This document shows positions 24,216 through 38,444 of a stretch of 64,000 bases of DNA, piece after piece; position 1 is the first letter of the stretch; the number at the start of each line of letters is the position of its first letter. Under the pieces are notes generated by a model. That model made no database searches. It worked only from the letters and a program-made list of their open reading frames with translations, and was not told the DNA's origin. This DNA is from Neckera pumila. Lineage: Eukaryota; Streptophyta; Bryopsida; Hypnales; Neckeraceae. The position numbers were made by a program, and so were the translations under genes. The DNA lies in NCBI GenBank assembly GCA_963969595.1, contig OZ018408.1, positions 9,731,823 through 9,795,822 on the forward strand, given 5' to 3'.

Positions 24216-25894
24216 TCCTAAACATTTAAAACAACTTGGATTGACATGAAAATATTTGCTTTGTCTCAAAATAAATCTAGGGTTTCTTAGTAGATTTGTC
24301 CCAAATTGAATTTGACATTGGCTCTCTACAACTTTGTGGACAACAATTGAAGCTAGTTAGAACACCCTGAAGCAAAAAGATCAGCAAATGCTCCAAAGAC
24401 AATATAGCAATTCAATCCTACAAAAGGAATAAAAAACAACTTCTAACCAACCAAAGGTGAAGAATTCATTCCAAAACTATACATAATTGCTACCAACAAG
24501 TCTTTTATTGAAAATTTTCTTGAGGAATTGCTACTAACAAATCTTTTGTTTAAAATTTCCTTGAAATGAATCATAAGACATTGTCAAAATTGAACATAGG
24601 GGACATCAATGGACATCATTTCATCAACGTTGCTTTGGAGTCAATGATCAAAACTAATACCACTGGAACAGTTTTCAAAAGGGTACTTTCGCCACTTGTT
24701 TCAACGTGCACCGTTTCATTGTTGACTTCCATTCTTTCACACCTAGTGGGCTTTAGTAGAAGCTACAATAACTATGTAATCCCTTGAAAATAGGAACAAC
24801 TTACATAGGATGGAGGCAATATCACCCAACAATAACTAGACTTCAAGGGGAATCTAACCAAACAATTCTTAATTAAAACTAACAATGGATGGAGATACAG
24901 GCCTCCAAAGTTGCAACCATCAAAAGGTAGTTTGGTGAACTCAAATTGAACCCATGAACTTTGAATGGCTCCCAAAAAATCAATGCATCTTGGATTGATC
25001 TGAAATTTTTACCAAACAAACTAGAAGAGAGCACAAATCTCGCAGCAAGTTTTATTAAATTTGGACATAATATGCAAAAGTTGCAACACTTTGAATTGGA
25101 CTTTCAAACTATGTGGGGACACTTTGGTCACCTGGGGCGCTTATTAAGGTTAAGCTACTCCCGAGCTGGTGGCTGCATTGATGGACCCCACGGTGTTTTT
25201 TGAACCACTTGGGTGAGCGGAAAATTGTTGCAATAATGTCGAGCTAAATTGGACAGCATGATAATAAATAATTCATCATGTAAATAGAAAGTCACACAAA
25301 AATCATTCCACCAAATACATAACCCAACAAGGATCCTCAATATTGAGCAACGCCCTCTCTCCACGTCAAGCACACCAGCTTAGGGACATAAATTGCATTG
25401 CCAACCAGTTGGACACTCCCAACACACACTGCCCTGTATTTCAATATAACCGTACAGCGATTTAGTGGTCAGGGTCTACACGAGGCAATCTACCCAAAAA
25501 CAAGGTCGCAGGAAGTGGTAGGAACCAGAAGTTAGGAGAGACAAAACGAGCAACAGCTAACTCTTCACCGACAGGTCAGTTCCGACAATGGTGGAGTTGT
25601 TACCTTTCATGAAAAGACCCGCAAAAATACCTCCAGTCAATACCAAGAACTACTGATCTACGGATTGCAACGCTAGAGTTTTGGCACACTAAGGCATTGC
25701 TAACTTTTACATTCAATTTTGGGACTTGCTACAGTATTCCACCCATAGCGAGGAGCCCATATGCAGCAGTATATAAAGCTCATGAAAGAATGACTTGCAC
25801 TAGCCATCCTAAGTTGGACCTGCTGTAGGGCGGTCGTGAGTATTGCTGCAGGCGCATGTTGAGCAATGCTACATACTCCATTATCGGACGCAGT
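24216..25894. other. Intergenic; includes the CAND1 3' untranslated region
   Basis: No coding frame is supported. The part immediately below 25895 must contain the CAND1 3' UTR, but I could not fix a poly(A) site. Confidence 0.4.
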
Positions 25895-28800
25895 TTAATT
25901 CAGGTCCATAATATCCCCAGCGCCTAGTGTGTCGCTCTCATGACGCACTGCGTTGTACTTCTCTGCAAGAGAGCCGACCTTGACCACATGGTTCATGAAA
26001 GATTTGAATCGCAGTGTAGGCTCCCCACTGCCAGATACACTTACAGTCAGAAAAATAAAAACGAGCAACGTGGAATCTGAACCTTACCAAGACATTTGGA
26101 TTAAACTATCCCTACAGATAGTTTAATTTGCCTTGCCTTACACAAGACGTGAAGGCCAGAATCCTTGCACTCAACTGCTTTCTTGGAGAAGACAAAGAGC
26201 TGATCAAATTGCTTCACCAATGCAGATACATCTTGTGACGGACACTGGACGTGAAGACCTACCTTATCCGGTTTAGAGAGTCAATTGCACGAAGTGCACT
26301 TCGGATCATGTCCTCATTGCGGTCAACCTCTTGCTTCACAGCATCGGGTTTAGTCTTGTGCTGGATTGTCTTCTCCAGGGGCTCGACAAGCGCATCCATC
26401 ACTGTATCAAAAAAGTCACTTTGTACTTCATTTCACTAACATTGGCAATACGCCAGTTGTTACTTGGATTCCCGTAAAATCGAGGCAAAACCAGCAATCA
26501 AAAACTTGGATATATCTCTCGATTAGAAGCCAGAAGTCAGAATTTACCGGCTAAAACTGCACCCCCACACTTAGAAGCCAACTTCGATAGAATGAGGTGG
26601 CATGGCATTTTCACATCATAATGATCTGCACAAACAACAGAAAGCGGTAACATTATTTGTTCTGAATCCAATCCAATATGTACTATTAAACTTGATGTAC
26701 TACATGACCACATACAACTTCAATTCAAGCCCACAATCTGAAATATCTTGTGTAAATGCCTTGCTGATGAATTGATATGCAAAAAAATTGATCATCAGAG
26801 ACCCAGGGACAGACCTGCTAAACCAGACAACAGATGAGGGGTGATGAAAAGTGAAGGATCAATCTTGTCCAAGCAGCTGTCGAGCAGGGTATCCACACAT
26901 TCAAAGGCTCCCTTTCTCAGTTCCAAACCATCATCCACAATATGTTTGAAAGGGCCGAGATCCACGGTCCTGATCAACTCTTTCTGCACATTCGAGCGAT
27001 AAGATATTTTAGCGAGCAATTACTCAGAATCATCCCGATTTTTTATCTTCACAGACGAAAAGTGCAAACAGCAGAACAAACAAGGACTAAGCAATCCCCC
27101 AATACAGACTCAGACTGAGTTTATGCACCTTGACTACTGTTTGATCGTAGAGGAGTGGCAACAATGTGGGCAGTAATTCCTTCACCAGAGCAGGCTTGTT
27201 GTGAGCTGCCGTACTCAAAGCTGACACTGCAGCCCTCCTTACATGCTGCATTATTATCCATACGTGAGAATTTTCAATTCCGGACCATACTGGAACCAAC
27301 AATAAAGTCATCAGGGGTATTCCTACTTAGTACTATACCACATATCACACATCAAGCTTAGAGACACAAGAAGCTTGAGTACTTCAGCATGGCTAAGCGA
27401 TTCACAGCGTATTGCATGACCAAAGCAACTATCGTGAAGTCACACAAGCTCTTCTAGATTCGTTCGCAAAATCTAAAATCACTAATCATTCGAACAATTC
27501 TAATTTTTCTGTTTAGCAGAGATAGAAACACATTACCCTGTCTTCATCCTTGATGAGAAGCAAAAACGACGAGATACATGACTTGACGTAGGAGTCAATA
27601 GGCTGCGGTCGCTCGACAATAGTATATTTAATCGCAATAACCACTGTAGCTCTAGTATAAGCTGAGGGACTCGCTGCGCGTTCCTGAAACAATATCAGAC
27701 AGACATGCATCAAAAGGTACCTAAATACAGGATCAAGATGAATATCAGACATAAGCAACAGAAAATAGTAACAATTGCAACAAGACTCTAATTAACTAGA
27801 CAATAAGAAAAGGCAGGGCCAAACCTTCAGGGCAGGCACCAATTTCTCAGGTTCGATAAGCGCCAACTTTCCCAGACACTCCGCTACGACATTCCGAACC
27901 CCTTCCTCTTCACTCTCGCAATGTGTAAACAGTAAACTCAGGATCTTCTGAACATCTGCGTCTTGCAGATCCATATTTCCTTTTGCTTCACCATCCATAG
28001 ATTGGCGCGCTATGACCTGGAACCAACCTTTAAAATCAACACAGCTCACAATGAAATGCACAACAGGAATAAATTGTTTGAAGAGAGAAGAGATTTTTAC
28101 CTCCTTCAAGGAATGAAGAAGCAGATATTGAAGTTTAGCTTGGCGGTCGATTTGGTTGAGGATGAAAGGCAGATACAGAGCCAAGTTTCCAACGGCAATA
28201 TTACCCAATGCATACGACGCGGCAGCTTTAATCTCCTCGGATGGAGACTGAAAAGATCTAATCACAACGCTTTCAATGTTGGAGTGTATACGTAGGTCCT
28301 TTCTTCTTCCAATTTCACCAAGGCACAACAAAGATAATAGCTGGGTCTGCAATAAGTTAACGCGATTAAGAATTTGAAATGAAAAAAATAAATCGAACAT
28401 TGACAAGGTCTGTGAGCAGCAAGAGTCACGTTACACAAACCCAGAACATACTGTCATACATGTCAAATCCTTCAAAATTCATAAAAAATAATCGCTAAAG
28501 CATCAAGAAGAATAGAAGCAAGCAGCAATAAATGAGTACCAAAGACTAGGTATGAAGGTCTATAACTTACTGCATCCGTGCCATTGCTAGTCCTTAAAGT
28601 AGTAACCAGCATGCTCACAGTCTGGGAGCACATTGCTTCTCCAGCTGCCAGACACAACACAGCCGCACATTGAGCAGTAGAATGGAAAGCCTGCTTGCTA
28701 GCAGGCCCACCAGGAGACGCACTTCTTGCAGTGGAAAGTAAAGCTTCTAATAATGTGTCAAAACTTGTATTTGCTGATTGTACCAGTGCCGCAAAAAAGG

Positions 28801-31800
28801 CTTGAAGTGTCTGACATCCAGTTTTTCCCAGGTCACACCCACGTTAGACAGGACAATACCTTGTATTTACAAGATTATTTGAAGAACATGAGAGCACTTT
28901 GTGTAGATAAACAATTAGTCTAACTAAAGATACTAGGCATCCTTTACGCAGTAATCAAACACTGGCACATGAGATAGATAATCGGCACATTGCAGATTCA
29001 GAATAGTTAGCAATATTACTTGCAACGCTTGACCCTGTAATAAAGAACTTTTTACAAGGACAAGTGCTTGTGGTAGAACGCGTTCCCTAACAGCAGCACC
29101 AGCATTGGAGTGGTGTTTTTTATCAACCATCATGGTGCAACATAATTCCAATGTTAAAGCTGTCATGTGCAAGTCTGCGTCACTGCAAAACCAGTAACAA
29201 AAAAGGCTTTGTCAGAAAGGCTCGCGCACATCCAAAACCACATTAAAGACTTCGAACTTAGACATAAGCTGCAGGTGAAACCATTGAAAAAATGTTACTT
29301 GCCGCAGGGAAAGCTATACCATCTATGTTTCGTTTTGACTGTGACAATTTTCACTCTAATTACTACGCACTTCAATGTCTTTGGTGGTCAAGTGAGGAAA
29401 GATCTCAGATAGGTTACCCACCTAATAAGAGAGGATAACTCCGTAACAATGGATTCGTAGCTGGCTGGACTTATTTTATTGCTGTAAGCAGTCAGCAGCG
29501 AATTCAATGTGCCCAATGAGGCCTGTCTCAGAGCTCGGTTTGCCTGTCCAAACATGCCCTGGTCAAATTATGACAGCAAAATAACATCCTTCACAAACAA
29601 GTTTGAAGCACTTCAAGGAATAGCACCTGAAAGAGTTTCTACACTATGCATACCTTGCGCAAGAACGTTGTCAACTCCGTAACAACTTGCTCTAAGACTG
29701 AAGATAAGTCAATATTCAAAGGCGACTCTGCAATAGTTGCAAAGGCCTGCATTCCAATACAGTAAAGTCAGAGAGAGAAACACAGTTACATGCTTAAGTC
29801 AACAAAAATGTCTCAGCATGCTATGATCAGACGAGCACAATAAACTCCAGTGTTAATGAAGCTTCAACCTTAACAGCTGTAAGTCTTGTAATTTCATTGC
29901 GCAATCGCTCCAACAACAGTGGCAAGCATGTGCCAAGCTCCTTCTTGAGATGATCTCCAAGAATGGAAATAACAAGTCCCATGCAAGATATTGCACATTC
30001 CTTTACTTCCTGTAATCCACTTCACTGTATTAGCGCCAAATCCAAAGTAAGTCTAAGCCTCAGAAGAATTCCATCAAAGAAGCGCACTTTTCTCAGTCAA
30101 TATACTCAGAATATCTACCCCTACGGCCGTGCAGATGCTATCGAGCCGTGACATGCTTGGAATGGTGTAATTAAATTCTAAAACCATGAGTGGTACCCTG
30201 CCACTGGTGCATTGTACGCTCTACAGTGATTTTCTGGTAATCAGAAACATGGGGTTATTCAGAACAAGTGTACAGCACACAAAACTCAAAGTACCCTGCT
30301 TAAATGTACCTGTCCTCACAATCTCACTAGTCAATTAGAAGCTACAAACCTGGTCTTGATCTTGAGCCGTCAACCGCTTAAAGATAGCATTGTAAATGGG
30401 TTGCACAAATGGGACGAAATTGAAAGCAGGGGGCTGCAAGCAGAGGATAGTGCATCAAGTCTTTGAAAATTGTCCAACAGAAAAAAAATATTACCACTTA
30501 ATAAAGCTACCATGTATATGAAAGGTCTCCTAAATTAGCAAACCGCATGATAAAGTTGATTCCTTGTAAATCGACAGTTCAAACGAGCAGAATCTGCAAA
30601 TTTTACGTTAACCGTAGAAATACTAGCACTACAAAATAAGAACACTCTGAGGAACGAGCTTACATTATCAAAGTTAGGGCGAATCGCTTTGACAAGCTCT
30701 CCACAAACTCTTAAAGCCTCAGCAGTCACTTTGTAATATCTCTCTCCAACAGCAGCAAGCACAGGTGTCGACAAGGCCTAAAACAGGAACAGATTAATAG
30801 TGCTCAGGCAGATATCCCACCCCTTCAAACCTTCATAACTACAATGATCTGCTGTGACAGGGCTAAATTCTACAAAAATACTTTCAAGTACCTGCATCAA
30901 CAAAATTTGGGAAATACACCAAACGACCAGCAGTGCCAAAAACTTCTGCAACACTAGGGATAATTTGGATACCAATTCAGCATAGCCTACCTTGATGTGG
31001 GGATGAAAGACTGCTGGTGCATGGGAAGCCATAACCAATCGAGTAAACACCAAGGCTTCAATTTTCAAATTGGAATTTGATGCCTTATCCTGCAGCATCA
31101 TAAAAGATCATAAGGAGTGCATCAAATTACAAACACTCAAAGCAGTCAGATTTGAATCCAATAATCATCACTTACATTCAATGCCTTCTCGATGCCAGGA
31201 ACCAAGGAACCCATGTGTTCAGACAGAGAATTGGGAAGCACTATGACCAATTCCTTCAGAACAGAGAATGCCCCCACCTGAAGAAGTCACCAGATTGAAC
31301 ACGTCATTACCTTGTCAACGTCTTCATTGTTAAAACAACAAAGATATAACGAAACGAGACACCGGATGAAGAGGCTATTAGGTACCAGCTGCTTCATAAG
31401 TACTGAAATGAGGACATCAACAAATCTAGAAAAGATTCAGCAGAGCTAAGGATCACCTTTGTCTTCAAAGATTTCTCACGGAGCTGCTTGTTAAGCGATT
31501 TGACAACCTTTGATACTTCCTGTTGCAGAACGTGCAACAAGCTGCCACAATCCACATAACGTCACCCTTGGGAAAGCATCAATACTCACTGGTTATTGTA
31601 CGGGAAAATGCTGCCTCGTCCAAGAAGCTCTAAGAGGCCTGGGTGCAATCATGATAATAAGCAATATACAAGAAGATAGACTTGGAAAAATCATGAGGTG
31701 AATAGGGCACCTAAATGGATTGGCAAGGCCTCCAGAGCCTTTGGTCACATTCCCTGTTTGCCGGAGAAGATCAATGAAAGCATTGAAAACATCGATCTGA

Positions 31801-34800
31801 CAACCAGAAAGAGATACTTAGTATGTGAACAGAATTACAGAGATTATTTACTGGCACACCACAAAAGATGATAAATATTTGTACCTTAACATTCTCCTCC
31901 CTCTCCTTGAAACGCTCGATCAATTTTGGACTGGCCTGGATCAACAATACAAGATATATTAGTAAGCATTGATTCAACTGAAGTTAAAAAAAGAGGAGAA
32001 AGATAATAATCCAATCTGCAATCAGCTCTTCAAAAAAATCCCATAGAACTCTGTACTAACATACCGGGTAGTGTCATTCAATACCATTACACGAAAAATA
32101 CCATATTAAGGACACACTGAGTATAGAACAGTCAAGCTTGCACTTCACATGTCCCTGCAAGAAGGGGCAAAGAAATTACTTTAACATAAAGCTCGGCAAG
32201 CATCTCAGGCCGCGAAGAGATCACAGCGGACAAGGCTTTGGCCGCAGCCCTTCGCACTTTCCAGCTCACATCTTCATCGTCACTGTACTCATCTGCGCTC
32301 TCTCTGTTCAGAGACATTCAGGTTGTCAGGCCTTCGATCAAACGAATCAACCAAAATAGTGAAACACCAAGAGATCCACTCCACGCGCTGATTTTGCAAT
32401 AGCTAAAAGACTAACAGCTAATCAAAAAGATTTTCCAAAAAATCATCATTAACGAGTGTGAAATTCAGTATCTATTTACAATCCATAAATATATAACAAA
32501 AAGCCAGTTTTAAGGTACAAGCCCTCTAAGAAAATGTCAAACGTGTCTCCCTCGCATGCTCATGTTCGACAAGAATGCTCTAAAAAGAAGATCCGAGAGG
32601 CAGGGTCCCTACTCATCCTCATCTTCTTCGCCATCCATATCCTCATCCAGGTCTTCATCCATATCATCCGTAAAATTGGGGTCGTAACTTAAGTACTCAA
32701 GACTCAAGTCCAAAATCAGGCCAGTATGAGGTGCAACATCTCTGGGGCATCGTAAAATGAAACTCTCCAACGCCTGATACAACAGTAAAAATATAAAATA
32801 AATGATAATTTGCAATGGTCTCGGTTCTGATTGTTGACCAAGCTCTGCTGTCACAGCATCGTTATGCTTTAAAACTGAAGCTCAAATTTATATAGCCCTG
32901 CTCACTCGATGAGATTCTCGATAAGTAATCTCTAATACTCGACTCTCAAGCCTACAACCAAATGACGAGCATACATAATAACTCCCAACAGTGAGTTCAA
33001 GTCACTGGCAACCTCTGAAGCTAGTTTCCAGTACCGGTTGCAGTGCGTGACACGATATTGCAGCCGGCATTGAAGCACTATACCTGTAAGCTGTTCTCTC
33101 GGAGTTCATCATCATTCTCAGATGCATTGTGGCAATAGCTGATAAGGAGTGGAACAACTTCGTTTAAATGCGGGCCAAACCGATAACCAACTGCACGGCT
33201 GAAAGCAGAACAAAAAGTTCCACAAAACTTAGCACATACAGATCCATCAACTCATCGAAACAACAGAAAAATAAAGGTCTGGCAATAATTCATCTAGTAT
33301 GCCACACCAAGTGGCAGGAGCGATTCAAGTCACTGAAGCCTACTACTGTACTGCATTATGGTCAGAGACTGTGTTGTGTCTGGGAGCTTGCAAACACACG
33401 GTGGGGCCATACGAGCTGTCGAAGCACAATGATGTAAGACATGCACATACGACCTCTTTGAAGATCGCAACCACCTAATCTACCCAGTAAATTTGAAAAG
33501 GAGGAATGCATGGTCGACGTCCTCACCAGAAAGCCCCTATCATTTGAATATTGGTGCGCGTCATATCTGGTTTCACGTCTTTGTTCTTCAGTATCTGAAC
33601 AACGTTGACAGTTGCTCTTGCAAGAAGGTCATCAGACATGGTAGCAGCCAAAGTAGCTGCGTACAAAATGCATATGTCAGCACCAATATGCAATGATCTT
33701 CGTAAAGATTCAAACAAGGACAAGCCCAAACTCTAACCCCTCCAAATCCTAAAACACAATACAAATCTACCAGAAAATCTTGCACCAAGACTTACGCACT
33801 TACCAAGACACTGGATGGCACGCTTTCTAAGGCCTGCACGTTGCAAGTTGAGTTGCACTAGGAGAGCGTTCATCAACTTCTCATGGTCTGCAGTCATGAG
33901 ACTTCCAAAACGATGAAGAACGTCACACAAAATATCAAGGCACTCACTCTTCACCTCTGTGCTTGTGTCCTGCATCAACCGTTGTCCTCTGGAATAAGCT
34001 ACAGAACTTGATCACGCAGTATATTGGAACATTGTCAAAATAAGTTCCTCACGTCATTCAGGTACTAAACCTAACAGATGTGAAGGCTTTGCAACAAACC
34101 GGATTTGTTATGCCCTTGATCAGCTTTGGGGTGAGGGAGACAACAACACACTGTGCTACGTTTCCACTCGATATCTCAGCCACAACCGTCTTCAGTGCTA
34201 TACTAGCAATGTCCCGCTGTTGCTCTTTACCGGTGAGGAGCTTCTGGCACAGAGATTCCACAATCTCCACAACTCTACTCTCATGAACCTTTTTCACCAA
34301 CGGCGCCAAGCTGCATGCACGAGTCGCATGAATCAGAAAACAGCTCAACAGAAGATGAGACACTATCATATAATCAAATACCGGTGCTATTTAACATTTC
34401 TGTTTTTGCTCGAGCCTATTCTTCAAGCTCCCTGTAATGCCCCTCATCACTCGAGCCACATTACAGAAGTAGTCAAAATATCACTTCTTAGGCGATAATT
34501 TAAGGGCACAATGCTGGCTAAAGGAATACACATTAGAAAATTCACGGTCTTATGAGGTCGCATCAATATCATAGCAAGCTACGATGAGAGTCCAGCCATT
34601 TCTCATACCTACTCCAATTTGTAGCGCATGCTCGCCACAAATCTTTCAGCTGGGAAAGGCTAGCAAGATCCTAGTTAAAGTGATCCACTCTAAAAAACTT
34701 AGGGCCCTTAGAATCAAGGTCGATATTGTAAAGAGTCAGGCCAAGAACACTGACATACGAGGACACGAGCCAGACTAGGTGCTTACAAAGACTACAGATG

Positions 34801-35768
34801 AAAGACAAGATGCATGGGCATTGTCTACACTAATCCGGGCACTTGCAAAGAACGAGCAGAATCTTGCAAATTTGCGACAAAGTCAGGATATCGGTATCGA
34901 AAGCACACATTTGCGAACACCTTTGTGGTTAAGTGCTGAATAAAAATGAAAATATAAGGGATTTGCATTGAAACAGTAAAAGGCTTACCACTTGACTGCA
35001 AGCCCTGAAATATCTCCAGACGCATCATCAAGTTGCTGAAGAACTATTTGTGATACTTTGCGTTCAGTATCAGCATCTAATTTAAAATTATCTTTCTGAA
35101 GCTCGTTCAGCAGATCAGATGTGGCCATGTACCGAAAATCCTTGTCTTTTGAGGCAATCTGCAACAACAACCAGAATCATCAGGCTCAGAACGATTTAGG
35201 GAGGACATAGCGTCTGTAAACTGCGAACAACTCAAGATCACATCATGCCAAGTCTAATACAAACGGCTCATATTATAAAGAGATCCTTCAAAAAATTCTT
35301 GAGAATCTCATTATGATATAATTGGTCATAACATGCTAAGTTGGAAATAGAGTTGAAAAATACGATGATCGCCCGAAGTTCTGCAGTTTTATTCTCGAAA
35401 CTCTACCCCTCTGCTCTTCGTTATTATCGCATATTCATTCAAGTAGAACCACTAACAGACTCACAAATCTCCTGAATCACAAGACTCAAAAATCTTCGAC
35501 ATATTAAATTAGCTACACCTAAAAGTGCTAATTCCTACATGACAGAAGCTCATAAATTCAAGAGAAGTGCAAGGATTAGACGTAGACAGACGAGAAAGAT
35601 CTAGGAGGACCGGCAGATTTTGAAGCTCAGAAGTGGAGTAGATCGTTCATAATGCCCTTCTATGGTTGGAAGGACAGCCACTCTCACAAAATCAGCAAAA
35701 GCTAACAATAAAGAGAGATGGAGAGCATTTACCTTTTCTAAGATCAGGCCCACTGCAAGACTCGCCAT
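25895..35768 (-). CDS. CAND1: Cullin-associated NEDD8-dissociated protein 1 (CAND1), complete, 28 coding exons
   Basis: CAND1 binds cullins lacking NEDD8 and exchanges SCF substrate receptors. The protein is HEAT repeats throughout. Exons 5' to 3': 35768-35733, 35158-34989, 34310-34100, 33969-33804, 33656-33527, 33198-33084, 32773-32613, 32303-32180, 31935-31885, 31796-31711, 31541-31457, 31277-31176, 31089-30991, 30777-30664, 30433-30350, 30009-29869, 29746-29654, 29543-29422, 29182-29020, 28810-28571, 28346-28101, 28016-27825, 27683-27537, 27245-27129, 26983-26815, 26625-26548, 26401-26263, 26027-25895. These total 3714 nt, 1237 residues plus stop, in phase at every GT-AG junction. Plant CAND1 segments include [29 protein letters not shown]-like exon 9/10, [32 protein letters not shown] and [20 protein letters not shown]. 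The acidic loop typical of the family lies at residues 310-345; the TIP120 C-terminal region is about 1030-1195. The start [12 protein letters not shown] matches plant homologues. The C-terminus ends …[18 protein letters not shown], longer than the Arabidopsis end as I recall it. Introns are 84-678 nt and free of recognisable transposons. Confidence 0.97.
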
Positions 35769-37430
35769 CTTGACAGAGTCTGTTTGACCTGATAACTCTA
35801 ATGTTCGTACCAAATCTCGGAAGGATAACCGTTCCTGCCAATGCTTCCTATGAAAAATAGATCATAACATCGATGGAGAGTGCACTTGCAGTTGCATGCA
35901 GAGTCAGAAGATGTCGCTCAAGCTGTTGAAATTCTGCAAATCGACAAGAAAAATATGATGTTAAAGTCTACAAAATATGAAAGAGAACATTTAAAATGGC
36001 ACTTGAGTGATTTATTACACGCCTGGAGCAATGCCATCTAAAATTAAACATTGAGTTCAACACAACTTGGTCGCCTCAAGATGATTTCTCACGGGTTGAA
36101 ATTGAAAAAACATCTCGCAGTGACCCAACCGAACAGACCGAATCAAAGCCTACCAAATTGCGTCCGGAACAAAAAAACTGGTCTCAAAACTTAGATACCA
36201 CACCTCGCTGGGCAATTGACAGTGCCAGATCTAATCAGGTCCAGAGAATTGCCAAAAAACATGAAAAGATACAGTGTCAAACACGTGCAAAGTCGATCCA
36301 AGTCCGCAACGTGATAGAGTAACAAGTGGACCTAGTCAAACGTCGACATAGGGAACATATGACCAAAACTTACGAGACATAACCCCGCAGCACCGACTTC
36401 CGTTCCAGGAGATATTTTCGCTCTGGGCATGCCAAGCCCTAATCACTGTGCAGATTGAAAAATGCAGACCACTGACAGAACAAGAATCTTACACCGTTTC
36501 AAATTTCACGTTCCGTAATCAAAATTCACGCCACGCATCATATTCCCAGGCACTGATTGTACACCCAATTACAATTACTGGTTGCATTTTAAACACTCAA
36601 CTCCCAAGGGTCTCCTTCTATTTTCTGCAATTCAAGTCACAATGCAAGACGCAACATCTTGTTCAAAACTACAGCATCTGCTCGGACCATTTCCGAAACT
36701 TACTCAAATGGACGCAAATCCCGGTGGTCAGTTTCATCAAACTCAGTCCGGTCCCACGACACTTCACATCGAAAACTAAGCTTCCCACGAAAACTACCAA
36801 AATGCCCGATCGCCTATCCAACACGAAATTATATAGCAAGCTTCAATAACTCCCCCTCCCTCGTCCCTTTAAAAAATAAAGCCACGCCGAAATCAATCAA
36901 TTCCAAGCCATCACTTCTTCGCATTCCCATCAAAAGCCTTCCACCAAACCCTAACAATCCTCCAACGAATAAAATCAATCCCGAATTCACAAAACAACAG
37001 GCCAAACTTCCAAAGAAACGCACCGCACGATCTCAGCTGCAAATTGCACTCTACAAATCCCCGCTGCGACTCGGTCAATGGAACAGGAAACATACGGAAT
37101 TGGTCGAAGGGGTGTAGCAACCGAGACCGAGGATTGCGAGCTTGTGACACTAAGAACCACCGAAACGAAAACCATGCACCTGTTCAAAAAAACAGAAAGG
37201 AACATGAGTCTAAGTTTACTTACAACGCTCTAGAGCTCCGGAGCTTCTCCTCCCCCGCACCGCTACTCTTGGTGTTTCCGACATAGCTCGCTCGCATTTG
37301 CTGGGATGGAGCTTTGGGCTCTGCTGCTGCTGAGAATTTAGGGTTTGGTGCCCGAGCCCGAGTGTGGCAGGACGGATGAGAGCCTTCTCCTTGCAGGCAG
37401 CCGATCATGGGTTCCACTTCCTTCTATTCA
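35769..37430 (-). promoter_or_regulatory. CAND1 leader and promoter region with probable 5' UTR introns
   Basis: Upstream of the start codon the sequence has possible splice signals on the minus strand: an acceptor at 35934-35935 (…TTTGCAG), a donor after 36374 (CTC|GTAAGTTTTGG), an acceptor at 37180-37181 (…GAACAG) and a donor after 37224 (GCGTT|GTAAGTAAAC). These suggest a first non-coding exon around 37224-37430 and one or two leader introns. Base composition changes from GC-richer to AT-rich near 37440, which I take as the likely promoter boundary. Open frames on the plus strand here (for example 36659-37117) have no recognisable domain. Transcript ends are inferred. Confidence 0.45.
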
Positions 37431-38444
37431 CGGGGAGGGGGTTTTAAAATTTCTTGGTCAAATTAAACTGTTACACCAAATAAATTTAAAATTTTTTTTT
37501 TTGTCTGCCGGCCATGGGTTCTTTTCTCTTCATATAGAGGTAGCATGCACACTTGAATGAGGAACAAATTTTAACAAGTTCATTCATTGAGTAGTAGTAC
37601 GGTAGTTTATCTTTATTGTTTATTTAATATTTTAATACTCAAAGAGTGTAAGGTATGTACACCCATAATCATCAATGTAAGAATGTGGCTTCTACATTTG
37701 GACCAATAAGTGACACTGAAACCTAGATAAGCATGACAAAAGATGTACACAATGCAAATAAGAGAGTTTAGGAAATCTTAGTGTTTTTGGTACACCTAAA
37801 AAAATACTGTGAATTTTACAAGTCATTTGTGCAGTGTCCACATAATGCCTGCCCAAGTGCATTGGAATCCTCTTTCACATTGTTTATTAGGTCCAATCAA
37901 ATAATTATTCTTTAGTATTGTGAAGTGAGGTCATCTCCAATATACATTTGTTGAATAATCATTTAAAATTGAAAGTGCTGGTTTGACAATTTATTTTTTA
38001 TTAACAAATCATTTGGCAATTATTATATAGTTTTTTGAAACTTTCAAGTAATCTTGGAAGTTGAACACATTTTTCCATTGCATAAGAAAGTGATAATCAT
38101 GACTTTCAATGAATCCATTATTTTTCATCAAGTTTATGCTTTGCTGTAAAGTTAAAAAAAGGAATTTAAATTTTGCGTTATTTAGTGGACATGTCATGGG
38201 ATCAAGTTGTACATGTACATGTACCTTTCCAACATTTGACTTTCTTTATACAATATTTCTTTTTCTTTAGATTTGGCAAATTAGCTTTTTAATTATCTTT
38301 ATCAAAAGGTGACTTCAAGCTATTGTAGTAAGTATACTTAATTGCTATTAGTGCCAATTAGAAGTGCCAAGCAAGTTTTTCTTCAAGAATTAAAGTCTTT
38401 AGAGATAAAAAAAAAGAAAAGGTCTCTTGCAAAACTTCATTTAA
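37431..38444. other. Intergenic, no gene recognised
   Basis: AT-rich sequence upstream of CAND1. It contains a short ACATGTACATGTAC palindrome near 38208. No supported ORF. Confidence 0.4.

Noticed and set aside
36448..37117. Plus-strand ORFs of 133 and 152 codons opposite the CAND1 leader
   Set aside because: No domain, basic low-complexity composition and antisense to a likely UTR/promoter; treated as chance frames.
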